Assembly: GCA_012515365.1 (NCBI GenBank)
Contig: JAAYYM010000287.1
Location: forward strand, 1 to 7,260
From: Clostridia bacterium
GTDB lineage: Bacteria > Bacillota_A > Clostridia > Lachnospirales > Lachnospiraceae
Reading direction: 5' to 3'
DNA: 7,260 nucleotides
How positions within the stretch are numbered: position 1 is the first letter of the stretch; each line of letters begins with the position of its first letter. The position numbers were made by a program, and so were the translations under genes. Under the pieces are notes generated by a model, which worked only from the letters and a program-made list of their open reading frames with translations, ran no database searches and was not told the origin of the DNA. This document shows positions 1 through 5,784 of this stretch, one piece after another.

Positions 1-869
1 CCAATATGAATATCCGAGATACCTGATACAGCAACGATGGAGCCAACTCCTGCTTCCGTAACATTTACTTTATTCAGACCATCGTACTCATACAGTGCAC
101 TGATCTTTACCTTTTTAAATTTATCCGGTTCATGGGCGTTGACGATAGCGATTTCCTGATTGACTTTTACAGAACCATTATCAACTTTACCGACACCAAT
201 ACGTCCGACATATTCATTATAATCAATTGTGGAAATGAGCACCTGTGTGCCTGCATCAGGGTCACCGACAGGAGCAGGAATATAATCCATAATTGCTTCA
301 AATAAAGGCACCATATCTGTTCCGGGTTTTTTATAGTCTGTACTTGCCTGTCCAAGCTTTGCGGATGCAAAAATGAAAGGGCAGTCTAACTGTTTGTCAG
401 AAGCATCCAAATCCATAAATAATTCAAGTACTTCGTCTACTACCTCATCGCAGCGCGCTTCCGGACGATCAATTTTATTAACACATACGATGACAGGAAG
501 CTTGAGCGCAAGCGCTTTCTTCAAAACAAATTTCGTTTGAGGCATAGTTCCTTCAAATGCATCTACTACTAAGATCGCACCGTTTACCATTTTCAGAACT
601 CGCTCTACCTCACCGCCAAAGTCGGCATGTCCGGGAGTGTCGATGATATTAATCTTTGTATCATGATACGTAACAGCAGTATTTTTTGAGAGTATTGTAA
701 TACCACGTTCTCGTTCTATATCATTAGAATCCATTACACGTTCTTTTACTTCCTGATTAGCACGGAAGACACCACTCTGTTTTAACAATTCATCGACAAG
801 TGTCGTTTTACCATGGTCAACGTGAGCGATGATTGCAATATTACGAATATTTTTTCTTTCTTCTATCAC
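1..869 (-). CDS. typA: Translational GTPase TypA/BipA, N-terminal part (3' end beyond the left edge)
   Basis: Ribosome-associated GTPase of the EF-G/LepA superfamily, which acts in the cytoplasm on the 70S ribosome or 50S assembly and is linked to stress and cold adaptation. The visible 289 residues carry every G motif in order: AHVDHGKT at residues 15-22 (P loop), switch I RERGIT at 53-58, DTPGH at 77-81, NKID at 131-134 and SAK at 169-171. The start of the beta-barrel domain II follows from about residue 200. TypA is usually about 610 residues, so roughly half is present; the C-terminal domains lie off the window. The start is GTG at 869-867: the reading frame has no ATG nearby, and AGAAGG (minus strand, 877-882) sits 7 nt upstream. 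The combination of [16 protein letters not shown] and the barrel sequence fits TypA better than LepA or a tetracycline ribosomal-protection protein. It is transcribed divergently from the ssb-like gene. Confidence 0.96.
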   Translation of the reverse strand, partial: MIEERKNIRNIAIIAHVDHGKTTLVDELLKQSGVFRANQEVKERVMDSNDIERERGITILSKNTAVTYHDTKINIIDTPGHADFGGEVERVLKMVNGAILVVDAFEGTMPQTKFVLKKALALKLPVIVCVNKIDRPEARCDEVVDEVLELFMDLDASDKQLDCPFIFASAKLGQASTDYKKPGTDMVPLFEAIMDYIPAPVGDPDAGTQVLISTIDYNEYVGRIGVGKVDNGSVKVNQEIAIVNAHEPDKFKKVKISALYEYDGLNKVNVTEAGVGSIVAVSGISDIHI

Positions 870-906
870 ACAAAATCCTTCTTTCCTCTTTCTCTGAATC
901 TGTACT

Positions 907-934
907 AGTATAGCATATTTTAGCCATTTTACAA
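907..934 (-). promoter_or_regulatory. Predicted SigA-type extended -10 promoter for typA
   Basis: On the minus strand TTGTAA (929-934) is followed after 16 nt by TATACT (907-912), with TG one base upstream of the -10 (TGC at 913-915), giving an extended -10. It lies about 38 nt upstream of the GTG start and its ribosome binding site, so the leader would be short. It is the best promoter on this strand in the spacer; there is no experimental support. Confidence 0.6.
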
Positions 935-971
935 GTAATTCGTAAAAAAAATGAATATTTAACTGTATTCG

Positions 972-1048
972 ACAAATTATATTTGAACTTTGGAATATAA
1001 TTTGTGATGACTGTATAATTTGCAAATTATTGGAATATTTACAAATTA
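972..1048. repeat. Cluster of palindromic ACAAATTAT/ATAATTTGT elements in the typA-ssb divergent spacer
   Basis: A perfect inverted repeat has 12-bp arms: ACAAATTATATT at 972-983 and its reverse complement AATATAATTTGT at 994-1005, with a 10-nt centre. Ten bases further on lies a perfect 16-bp palindrome, ATAATTTGCAAATTAT (1015-1030). A further half-site, ACAAATTA, is at 1041-1048. The half-site word therefore appears five times in 77 bp, and the two dyad centres are 34 bp apart. The position between divergent genes suggests operator sites, although AT-rich composition makes short palindromes easier to get by chance. No regulator can be named. Apart from this cluster and the promoter candidates, I see nothing else notable in the 870-1203 spacer. 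Confidence 0.6.
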
Positions 1049-1059
1049 CAAAATAGAAT
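990..1059 (+). promoter_or_regulatory. Candidate tandem promoters for the ssb-like gene
   Basis: Two similar arrangements lie 40 bp apart: TTGGAA (990-995), 18 nt, TATAAT (1014-1019); and TTGGAA (1030-1035), 18 nt, TAGAAT (1054-1059). Both -35 boxes begin a shared TTGGAATAT word. The first overlaps the palindromic elements, so a bound protein would block it. Each would give a leader of roughly 140-180 nt. A weaker alternative is TTCAAG (1092-1097), 17 nt, TATTAT (1115-1120). The region is AT-rich, so false matches are likely. Confidence 0.35.
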
Positions 1060-1203
1060 ATGGCGAACGATTTTTATGAATGATACGAATATTCAAGATT
1101 CAGTTTCATATACATATTATTAGTCCAAAGGGTACAAAAGAACCTGGACAAAAAAGAAAAAATTCTATAGGGGCACATAAGTGGCCACGGAAGGGAAAAC
1201 AAA

Positions 1204-1866
1204 ATGACAGACAAAATTATTGAAAACAATCAGGTAACAATGGTAGGCGAGATCATAGGAGATTTCATGTTTAGCCATGAGGTCTTTGGGGAGGGATTCT
1301 ACATGGTCGACATGCGAGTGACCAGATTAAGTGAATCAGCGGATATCATCCCTCTTATGGTTTCTGAACGGTTAATGGATGTGAATGCAGACTACAGAGG
1401 CCAAAAGGTATCTGTATCAGGACAATTCCGTTCGTATAACAGACACGAGGAGCGGAAGAATAAGCTGGTTCTGTCCGTATTTGTCAGGGAAATTGAATAT
1501 ATTGAGGAGTATGATATCAACGAAAAGACGAATCAGATCTTTTTAGATGGATACATATGCAAACCTCCTATTTATAGGAAGACACCACTTGGACGTGAAA
1601 TTGCAGATTTGCTTTTAGCGGTCAACAGACCATATGGAAAAAGCGATTATATACCATGTATCTGCTGGGGCAGAAATGCGCGCTATGCTTCCTCCTTTGA
1701 AGTAGGTGGAAGAGCTTTGATCTGGGGAAGAGTCCAAAGCAGAGAATATATGAAACGTATCAATGAAGATGAACTCGAAAAGCGAATTGCGTATGAAGTA
1801 TCAGTAGGAAAAATGGAGTATGAGCCAGAAATGGATGTAGAAGAAGTAGAATTGCAGGAGATGTGA
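1204..1866 (+). CDS. Single-stranded DNA-binding-like protein with two OB folds
   Basis: A cytoplasmic 220-residue protein that appears to be two SSB-like OB domains in tandem. The first spans about residues 10-99 and contains GQ.RSYNR (66, 67, 76-80), the strand-turn pattern of SSB proteins. The second spans about 111-207 and contains the typical SSB stretch TPLGREIADLLLAVNR (127-142), followed by YIPCICWGRNA (149-159) and IWGRVQSREY. It ends in a short acidic tail (EEVELQEM) that lacks the DDDIPF-type tip by which canonical SSB recruits partner proteins. Tandem-OB SSB-like proteins of this kind are, as I recall, common in Lachnospiraceae in addition to the usual ssb next to rpsF/rpsR; that is memory, not a search. 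The ATG is preceded by GGAAGGG (1189-1195) at good spacing. It stands alone on its strand between typA and a repeat region. Strand binding is inferred; the exact role is unknown. Confidence 0.82.
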   Translation: MTDKIIENNQVTMVGEIIGDFMFSHEVFGEGFYMVDMRVTRLSESADIIPLMVSERLMDVNADYRGQKVSVSGQFRSYNRHEERKNKLVLSVFVREIEYIEEYDINEKTNQIFLDGYICKPPIYRKTPLGREIADLLLAVNRPYGKSDYIPCICWGRNARYASSFEVGGRALIWGRVQSREYMKRINEDELEKRIAYEVSVGKMEYEPEMDVEEVELQEM

Positions 1867-1920
1867 TGGGATAAGAGATGTAAGCTGGTTACATGTTAAC
1901 ACTAATACTAATACAGATAA

Positions 1921-1944
1921 TCCCCCCGGTATTTTGCGGGGGGA
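1921..1944 (+). terminator. GC-rich hairpin downstream of the ssb-like gene, possible terminator
   Basis: TCCCCCCG (1921-1928) can pair fully with CGGGGGGA (1937-1944) around an 8-nt loop, a very stable 8-bp stem 55 nt after the stop codon. Neither strand has the following T-run of an intrinsic terminator (AGGATGTT on plus, TTATCTG on minus), so termination, pausing or mRNA 3'-end protection are all possible. It marks the border between gene and repeat region. Confidence 0.45.
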
Positions 1945-1970
1945 GGATGTTATGTAGTGTGACAAATAGT

Positions 1971-2765
1971 AATGATATGTAACGATGATACACAACAATG
2001 ATACGTAACGTTACTTCATAACACTGATACGTAACGGTGATTCATAACATTAATACGTAACAAAGGTATTTATCTGCGTATGTGAATTATATACATAGCA
2101 GCAATTGATGCTAGGCGTGTAAGCTTAGACAAGTAACGATAGCAGATATTATTAAAGAGAAATCACAGTAATACGAAAATCACAGTAATACGAAAATCAC
2201 AGTGATAACAGAAATAACAGAAATAACAGAAATAACAGGATGAATAGAAAGGAAAGCTAAACATAACAATGAAACATAACGATGAAATGTAACAACGATA
2301 CATAACAGCAATATACAACGACGTGCATTACATCGGGATTTAACAGTGGAATATAAAACCTACAAAATAATAGGAATGTAATATAGAAATATACATAAAC
2401 AAATTATAAGAATCAATAATACAAAAATAGCAAGGATGCATAACACTAATAATAACACTGATACACAACAACAATATATAACGTCAATACATAACGACGA
2501 TACATAACAGTGCTTCACAACGAGGCTACATAAGATCAACACATAGCGATAGTGTGTTATGCCGATGAAAAACAATGATACTGGCAGCACTAATAACAAT
2601 GATTCATAACGCAATATATAGAAAAGATAAATAACACAGATATATAACATAGATACATAATGTCAATACGTAACAATAATATATAACAACAATGTATAAC
2701 ACAGATACATAACATGAATACATAACAAAGATACATAACATGAATACATAACAAAGATACATAAA
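1971..2765. repeat. Degenerate 13-bp tandem repeat region, consensus nnnGATACATAAC
   Basis: Units of exactly 13 bp run head to tail in four blocks: 1971-2061 (7 units), 2255-2332 (6), 2432-2534 (8, one being 12 bp) and 2636-2765 (10), with loose copies near 2588-2610. Examples are aatgatacgtaac (1997-2009), gacgatacataac (2496-2508) and acagatacataac (2701-2713). The last three bases before each core vary, while ATAC(A/G)TAAC is kept. Units 2714-2739 and 2740-2765 form a 26-bp duplication identical except at the last base, which points to recent local copying; the other blocks have diverged. The plus strand has TAA in nearly every unit. The minus strand lacks stops and so shows long, low-complexity hydrophobic reading frames that I do not consider genes. 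The rest of the gene-free 1867-2930 stretch (for example 2062-2160, 2333-2431 and 2766-2930) is AT-rich and holds nothing else I recognise. Function unknown. Confidence 0.85.
2161..2238. repeat. 17-bp and 9-bp tandem repeats inside the gene-free region
   Basis: AATCACAGTAATACGAA occurs twice perfectly (2161-2177 and 2178-2194), with a diverged third copy at 2195-2211. It is followed directly by three perfect copies of AAATAACAG (2212-2238). The third 17-mer copy ends in GATAACAG, so the 9-bp repeat looks as if it grew out of the end of the 17-bp repeat, as replication slippage would produce. Confidence 0.85.
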
Positions 2766-2930
2766 AAAAGAAATAATAAAGTGCTAAATACATGGAGAAA
2801 ATAACATTGAAAATCAAAATGAAAATGTGAAAATTTTGTGAAAAATATAGTATTGTTTTACGAGGTGGTTTGTGGTATGATAACCGACGTATCTTTAAAT
2901 ATGAATGCAAAATTGGCAAAGAGGTGGCTT

Positions 2931-3434
2931 ATGAACGAGGGTTTGACACAGGTTTTTTGCGGTGAAGGCAAGGGGAAAACAACAGCCGCAATAGGACAGG
3001 CAATTCGTGTTGCCAGCCAGGGGAGAAGCGTATTTGTGATTCAGTTTTTAAAGGGGAAAAGCGGAACAGAGTTGGAATATATCAAAAGACTCGAACCAGA
3101 AATCAAATTGTTTTCATTTGAAAAATCAGAAGAATTCTTTTATGATTTGTCACAAGAAGAACAAAAAGAAGAAATACAAAATATCAGAAACGGCTTATGT
3201 TTTGCAAAAAAGGTTCTTTCTACCGGGGAATGTGATCACCTGATCTTAGACGAAGTACTTGGACTTGTAGACAATGGGATCATGAGCGTAGATGATTTAA
3301 AGAATCTGGTAGCAGTGAAGCCAGAGGATGCAACTTTGGTTCTGACAGGAATCCATCTGACAGAAGAAGTTGCGGCAATTGTCGACGAGGTTTCCAGAGT
3401 AGAAACTTTGAAGACCAAAATCATGTCAATGTGA
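2931..3434 (+). CDS. CobO/BtuR-type cob(I)alamin adenosyltransferase-like P-loop protein (short form)
   Basis: Members of this family transfer the adenosyl group of ATP to reduced corrinoids, making coenzyme B12. The Walker A motif GEGKGKTT is at residues 11-18, followed by an IRVA helix and the strand VFVIQFLKG (35-43). A Walker B-like LILDE is at 104-108 and LTG at 138-140. At 167 residues it is shorter than enteric BtuR (about 196). It ends soon after the LTG strand, without the KHPY...AR.GIEF-type tail of canonical CobO/BtuR, so corrinoid activity is less certain than ATP binding. I chose ATG 2931 because the protein then begins MNEGLTQVF, as short family members do, and GAGG (2921-2924) lies 6 nt upstream. 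An in-frame ATG at 2877, with its own GAGGTGG (2862-2868), would add 18 residues, and a GTG at 2838 would add 31. No other cobalamin gene is near, which suits a salvage role or a diverged ATPase. Confidence 0.8.
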   Translation: MNEGLTQVFCGEGKGKTTAAIGQAIRVASQGRSVFVIQFLKGKSGTELEYIKRLEPEIKLFSFEKSEEFFYDLSQEEQKEEIQNIRNGLCFAKKVLSTGECDHLILDEVLGLVDNGIMSVDDLKNLVAVKPEDATLVLTGIHLTEEVAAIVDEVSRVETLKTKIMSM

Positions 3435-3445
3435 AAATATTAAAT

Positions 3446-3499
3446 GTGAATATTATGTTATAAGTGAATATTATGTTATAAGTGAATACATTAAATGCA
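3446..3499. repeat. 18-bp tandem repeat after the cobO-like gene
   Basis: GTGAATATTATGTTATAA is present twice without mismatch (3446-3463 and 3464-3481). A third, diverged copy starting GTGAATACATTAA follows (3482-3499). The array begins 12 bp after the stop codon. There is no hairpin followed by a T-run here, so no terminator for the cobO-like gene was seen. Confidence 0.85.
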
Positions 3500-3510
3500 A
3501 ATATATTAAA

Positions 3511-3578
3511 ATATGGATGCAAAAATAATATGGATGCACATATAATATAAATGCAAATATAATAAAATATAAAAATAT
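3511..3578. repeat. 17-bp tandem repeat abutting the dapA promoter
   Basis: Four consecutive 17-bp units run from 3511: atatggatgcaaaaata, atatggatgcacatata, atataaatgcaaatata and ataaaatataaaaatat. Identity falls steadily from the first to the last. The array ends on the first base of the -35 box of the riboswitch promoter, so it supplies the AT-rich DNA just upstream of that promoter, where an UP element would lie. Confidence 0.75.
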
Positions 3579-3606
3579 TGACTTCTACATGGAAGAGTGA
3601 TATGAT
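3578..3606 (+). promoter_or_regulatory. Predicted SigA-type promoter of the lysine riboswitch-dapAB transcript
   Basis: TTGACT (3578-3583) is followed after exactly 17 nt by TATGAT (3601-3606), and TG at 3598-3599 makes an extended -10. Transcription would start near 3613, about 40 nt before the riboswitch aptamer. This is the best promoter match in the window. The A/T-rich repeats immediately upstream may increase its strength. Confidence 0.8.
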
Positions 3607-3650
3607 TCATCATAACAATTGAATAGACTGATGTGCATTGCACAGGCAGT

Positions 3651-3848
3651 CAAGATAGAGGTTGCGCTCTTGAAGAGTAACTTTCGGACACGGCAGAATA
3701 CAAAAAGTGTATGTGGATGAAGGAAGAGAAAGGCAAAAGCGCCGAAAGATAATATGAAAAACTGCACATGTTATCTTGGGCATACATTTAATAGGTGTAT
3801 GACTGTCATTTTGACAAGATCGAGTTTGTTAAAATGGAGGGCTATCTC
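3651..3848 (+). promoter_or_regulatory. Lysine riboswitch (L box) aptamer controlling dapA-dapB
   Basis: The RNA element binds L-lysine and controls the downstream genes. It matches the B. subtilis lysC leader in the conserved parts: AGATAGAGGTTGCG and CTTGAAGAGTA at the 5' side, GCGCCGAAAG (3740-3749), CTTGGGCATAC, GACTGTC, and GGAGGGCTATCTC at the 3' end. Pairing is consistent: P1 AGATAG (3653-3658) with CTATCT (3842-3847); AGATAA (3747-3752) with TTATCT (3771-3776); CATAC (3781-3785) with GTATG (3797-3801). The span of about 198 nt is usual for the class. It sits between a strong promoter and an intrinsic terminator, directly ahead of dapA, the expected target for this riboswitch. Lysine binding should favour the terminator. 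I am confident of the class from the combined motifs and context. Confidence 0.95.
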
Positions 3849-3898
3849 AAACACTTGGAAACAAGTGAAACAGAAATTTAAAACTGTTAAATTTTGAG
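3846..3898 (+). promoter_or_regulatory. Candidate antiterminator in the riboswitch expression platform
   Basis: CTCAAA (3846-3851), overlapping the last bases of the P1 3' strand, can pair with TTTGAG (3893-3898), which includes the first three bases of the terminator stem. Between them lie a hairpin CACTTG-GAAA-CAAGTG (3852-3867) and an AT-only stem AAATTTAA/TTAAATTT (3874-3881 with 3887-3894) that partly competes with the pairing. Mutually exclusive pairing of this sort would couple P1 to termination. The proposal is from reading complementarity by eye, without folding energies. Confidence 0.4.
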
Positions 3899-3928
3899 TC
3901 GACCCTAACATTCGGTCGACTCTCTTTT
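3896..3928 (+). terminator. Intrinsic terminator of the lysine riboswitch
   Basis: GAGTCGACC (3896-3904) pairs perfectly with GGTCGACTC (3914-3922) around a 9-nt loop and is followed by TCTTTT (3923-3928). This is a regular rho-independent terminator 48 nt after the aptamer and about 97 nt before the dapA start. It is therefore the regulated attenuator rather than the end of an upstream gene. Confidence 0.9.
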
Positions 3929-4024
3929 GTGTATCTGAAGTTTCTTCGTTTATATCTGATAGAACTCTGATTTACTGAAAGGGTAACGACCATCAGGTGA
4001 ATAACAGTATAAGGAGGAAGAATT

Positions 4025-4912
4025 ATGGCTATTTTTAACGGAGCAGGTGTTGCAATTGTCACACCATTTCATGAGGACGGAACGATCAATTATGAGAAAT
4101 TTGCAGAGCATATTGAGTTCCAGATCAAAAATTCAACGGATGCAATTATTGTATGTGGTACAACAGGTGAGGCATCAACCCTCACACATGAGGAGCATAT
4201 TAACTGTATCAAATTTGTGGTAGAGCAGACAAATAAGAGAATTCCTGTCATAGCAGGTACAGGCTCTAACTGTACAGAAACAGCAGTTTATCTGTCAAAA
4301 GAAGCAGAAAAAGCAGGCGCAGACGGTCTCCTGATCGTAACTCCGTACTATAACAAAGCAACTCAAAAAGGATTAAAAGAACATTTTACTATTATTGCAA
4401 ATCAGGTAAATATCCCGATTTTGTTATATAATATTCCGGGAAGAACCGGTGGGGTTAATTTGCTTCCACAGACAATTGTTGATCTTTGCAATGAAAATGA
4501 AAATATTGTTGGCGTAAAAGATGCCACAGGAAACTTTACTCAGATTGCAAAATTAATGGCACTCGCAAATGGAACGGTAGATGTTTATTCGGGAAATGAT
4601 GATCAGGTACTCCCGATCCTTTCATTAGGAGGAAAAGGTGTTATTTCAGTTTGGTCAAATGTTGCACCAAGAGATGTTCATGATATGGTAGCAAGCTATC
4701 AGGCCGGTGACTTACAGAAAAGCCGTGAAATCCAGTTGAAAGCCATTGATTTGATTAGTGCATTATTCTGTGAAGTAAATCCGATCCCGGTAAAAATGGC
4801 TATGAATCTGATGGGAATGGAAGCAGGAACATTAAGACGTCCATTAACAGAATTGGAGCCACAGGATACAGAAGTGTTAAGAAAAGCAATGAAAGCATAC
4901 GGCTTGCTTTAA
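4025..4912 (+). CDS. dapA: 4-hydroxy-tetrahydrodipicolinate synthase
   Basis: Condenses pyruvate with L-aspartate 4-semialdehyde to 4-hydroxy-tetrahydrodipicolinate, the first step committed to diaminopimelate and lysine. It is a cytoplasmic TIM-barrel enzyme of the class I aldolase (NAL) family. At 295 residues it has the usual full length. Visible landmarks: GTTGE (45-49) with the Thr of the catalytic triad; TPYYN (106-110) with the partner Tyr109; YNIPGRT (135-141) with catalytic Tyr135 and Arg140; and VGVKDATG (162-169) with Schiff-base Lys165. The ATG is preceded by a near-perfect AAGGAGG (4011-4017) with 7-nt spacing. It is the first gene after the lysine riboswitch and terminator, so lysine should repress it by transcription attenuation. 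dapB follows after 83 bp. No asd or lysC is present in the window. Confidence 0.98.
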   Translation: MAIFNGAGVAIVTPFHEDGTINYEKFAEHIEFQIKNSTDAIIVCGTTGEASTLTHEEHINCIKFVVEQTNKRIPVIAGTGSNCTETAVYLSKEAEKAGADGLLIVTPYYNKATQKGLKEHFTIIANQVNIPILLYNIPGRTGGVNLLPQTIVDLCNENENIVGVKDATGNFTQIAKLMALANGTVDVYSGNDDQVLPILSLGGKGVISVWSNVAPRDVHDMVASYQAGDLQKSREIQLKAIDLISALFCEVNPIPVKMAMNLMGMEAGTLRRPLTELEPQDTEVLRKAMKAYGLL

Positions 4913-4976
4913 CAAATACGAGTTTAACAAAGCTTAATAAATACGAGCAAGTCTAACAAATACGAATTTAACAAAA
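4910..4976. repeat. TAACAAATACGA-type repeats between dapA and dapB
   Basis: TAACAAATACGA occurs at 4910-4921 (starting in the dapA stop codon) and 4954-4965, and as TAATAAATACGA at 4935-4946. Shorter TTTAACAAA words lie between and after them. Spacing is irregular (25 and 19 bp). The words TAAC and ATACG resemble those of the 13-bp array at 1971-2765. No terminator or promoter is evident in this gap, so dapA and dapB are probably co-transcribed. Confidence 0.75.
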
Positions 4977-4995
4977 AACTGGAAGGGAATAACTT

Positions 4996-5757
4996 ATGAT
5001 AAAAGTAATTATGCACGGCTGCAATGGCCGTATGGGTCAGATGATCACAAATATCATCGCACAGGATCCAATGGTAGAAATCGTGGAAGGTGTTGATATA
5101 TCAGATCATATTACAAACACTTATCCTGTCGTAAACCACATCAGTCAATGCACCCAAAAGGCTGATGCCATCATAGATTTTGGCGCTACAGCAGCAATTG
5201 ATGATCTGATTGACTATTGTGTGGAATGTAAGATTCCCTGTGTGTTCTGCACAACGGGTCTGAGTGAAGAACAAGTGGCTAAAATCAAAGCAGCAAGCGA
5301 GAAAGTAGCAGTGTTACGTTCTGCGAATATGTCTGTAGGTATTAATTTATTAATGAAAATACTTAAAGAGGCAGCACCAAAGCTTGCTGAAGCTGGATTT
5401 GACATTGAAATCGTAGAAAAACATCATAAGATGAAGCTGGATGCACCTAGCGGTACAGCACTTGCACTTGCTGATACGATCAATGATTCTCTTGATCAGG
5501 CATATACCTACACGTATGATCGCAGTCAGCAAAGACAGAAAAGAGACGATAAGGAAATCGGTATATCTGCAGTCAGAGGTGGAACAATCGTCGGTGATCA
5601 TGATGTTATTTTTGCCGGAACAGATGAAGTAGTGACCTTTTCTCATATTGCATATTCTAGAGCAATATTTGGAAAGGGAGCGGTACAGGCTGCTAAATTC
5701 CTGGCTGGAAGAAAGCCGGGGCTATATGATATGAGTGATGTGATCAACGAAGAATAA
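4996..5757 (+). CDS. dapB: 4-hydroxy-tetrahydrodipicolinate reductase
   Basis: Reduces the DapA product with NAD(P)H to tetrahydrodipicolinate, the second step of the diaminopimelate/lysine branch, in the cytoplasm. The 253 residues match the usual Firmicute length. The N-terminal Rossmann motif GCNGRMG is at 8-14. CTTGL (85-89) is at the cofactor site. The substrate and catalytic signature EKHHKMKLDAPSGTA is at 141-155, with His143 and Lys147 corresponding to the catalytic His/Lys pair of E. coli DapB. RGGTIVGDHDV (194-204) belongs to the C-terminal tetramerisation domain. The usual DFS in the cofactor region reads DFG here (61-63), a mild variation. The ATG has GGAAGGG (4981-4987) 8 nt upstream. 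It is the second gene of the lysine-controlled unit, with fbp starting 27 bp downstream. Confidence 0.98.
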   Translation: MIKVIMHGCNGRMGQMITNIIAQDPMVEIVEGVDISDHITNTYPVVNHISQCTQKADAIIDFGATAAIDDLIDYCVECKIPCVFCTTGLSEEQVAKIKAASEKVAVLRSANMSVGINLLMKILKEAAPKLAEAGFDIEIVEKHHKMKLDAPSGTALALADTINDSLDQAYTYTYDRSQQRQKRDDKEIGISAVRGGTIVGDHDVIFAGTDEVVTFSHIAYSRAIFGKGAVQAAKFLAGRKPGLYDMSDVINEE

Positions 5758-5784
5758 GCCAGAAATCTAGGAGTGTAACGAAGC

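Noticed and set aside
167..370. Minus-strand 67-residue frame inside typA
   Set aside because: It is another frame of a gene whose GTPase motifs fix the true reading frame.
1971..2765. CRISPR array
   Set aside because: The conserved part is only about 10 bp and the variable part 3 bp, far below repeat and spacer sizes, and no cas genes are present.
1971..2765. Iteron-type replication or partition site
   Set aside because: The array is too long and too degenerate, and no Rep, ParA or ParB gene is nearby; all flanking genes are chromosomal housekeeping types.
2360..2919. Two overlapping minus-strand reading frames (2360-2650 and 2590-2919) encoding very hydrophobic, cysteine- and tyrosine-rich peptides that look like membrane proteins
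   Set aside because: They are the reverse strand of the 13-bp repeat, whose complement lacks stop codons; the peptide is low-complexity with a repeat-driven pattern, there is no ribosome binding site, and the second runs into the cobO-like leader.
3585..3767. Minus-strand 60-residue frame across the riboswitch
   Set aside because: It lies opposite a structured regulatory RNA, has no ribosome binding site and no recognisable protein sequence.
3923..4010. T-box or second riboswitch between the terminator and dapA
   Set aside because: There is no T-box sequence (GGGTGGTACC-like) or other conserved core; only a weak CTGAT/ATCAG pairing is visible.
5350..5646. Minus-strand 98-residue frame opposite dapB
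   Set aside because: The plus-strand dapB frame carries the full catalytic signature; this is its shadow.
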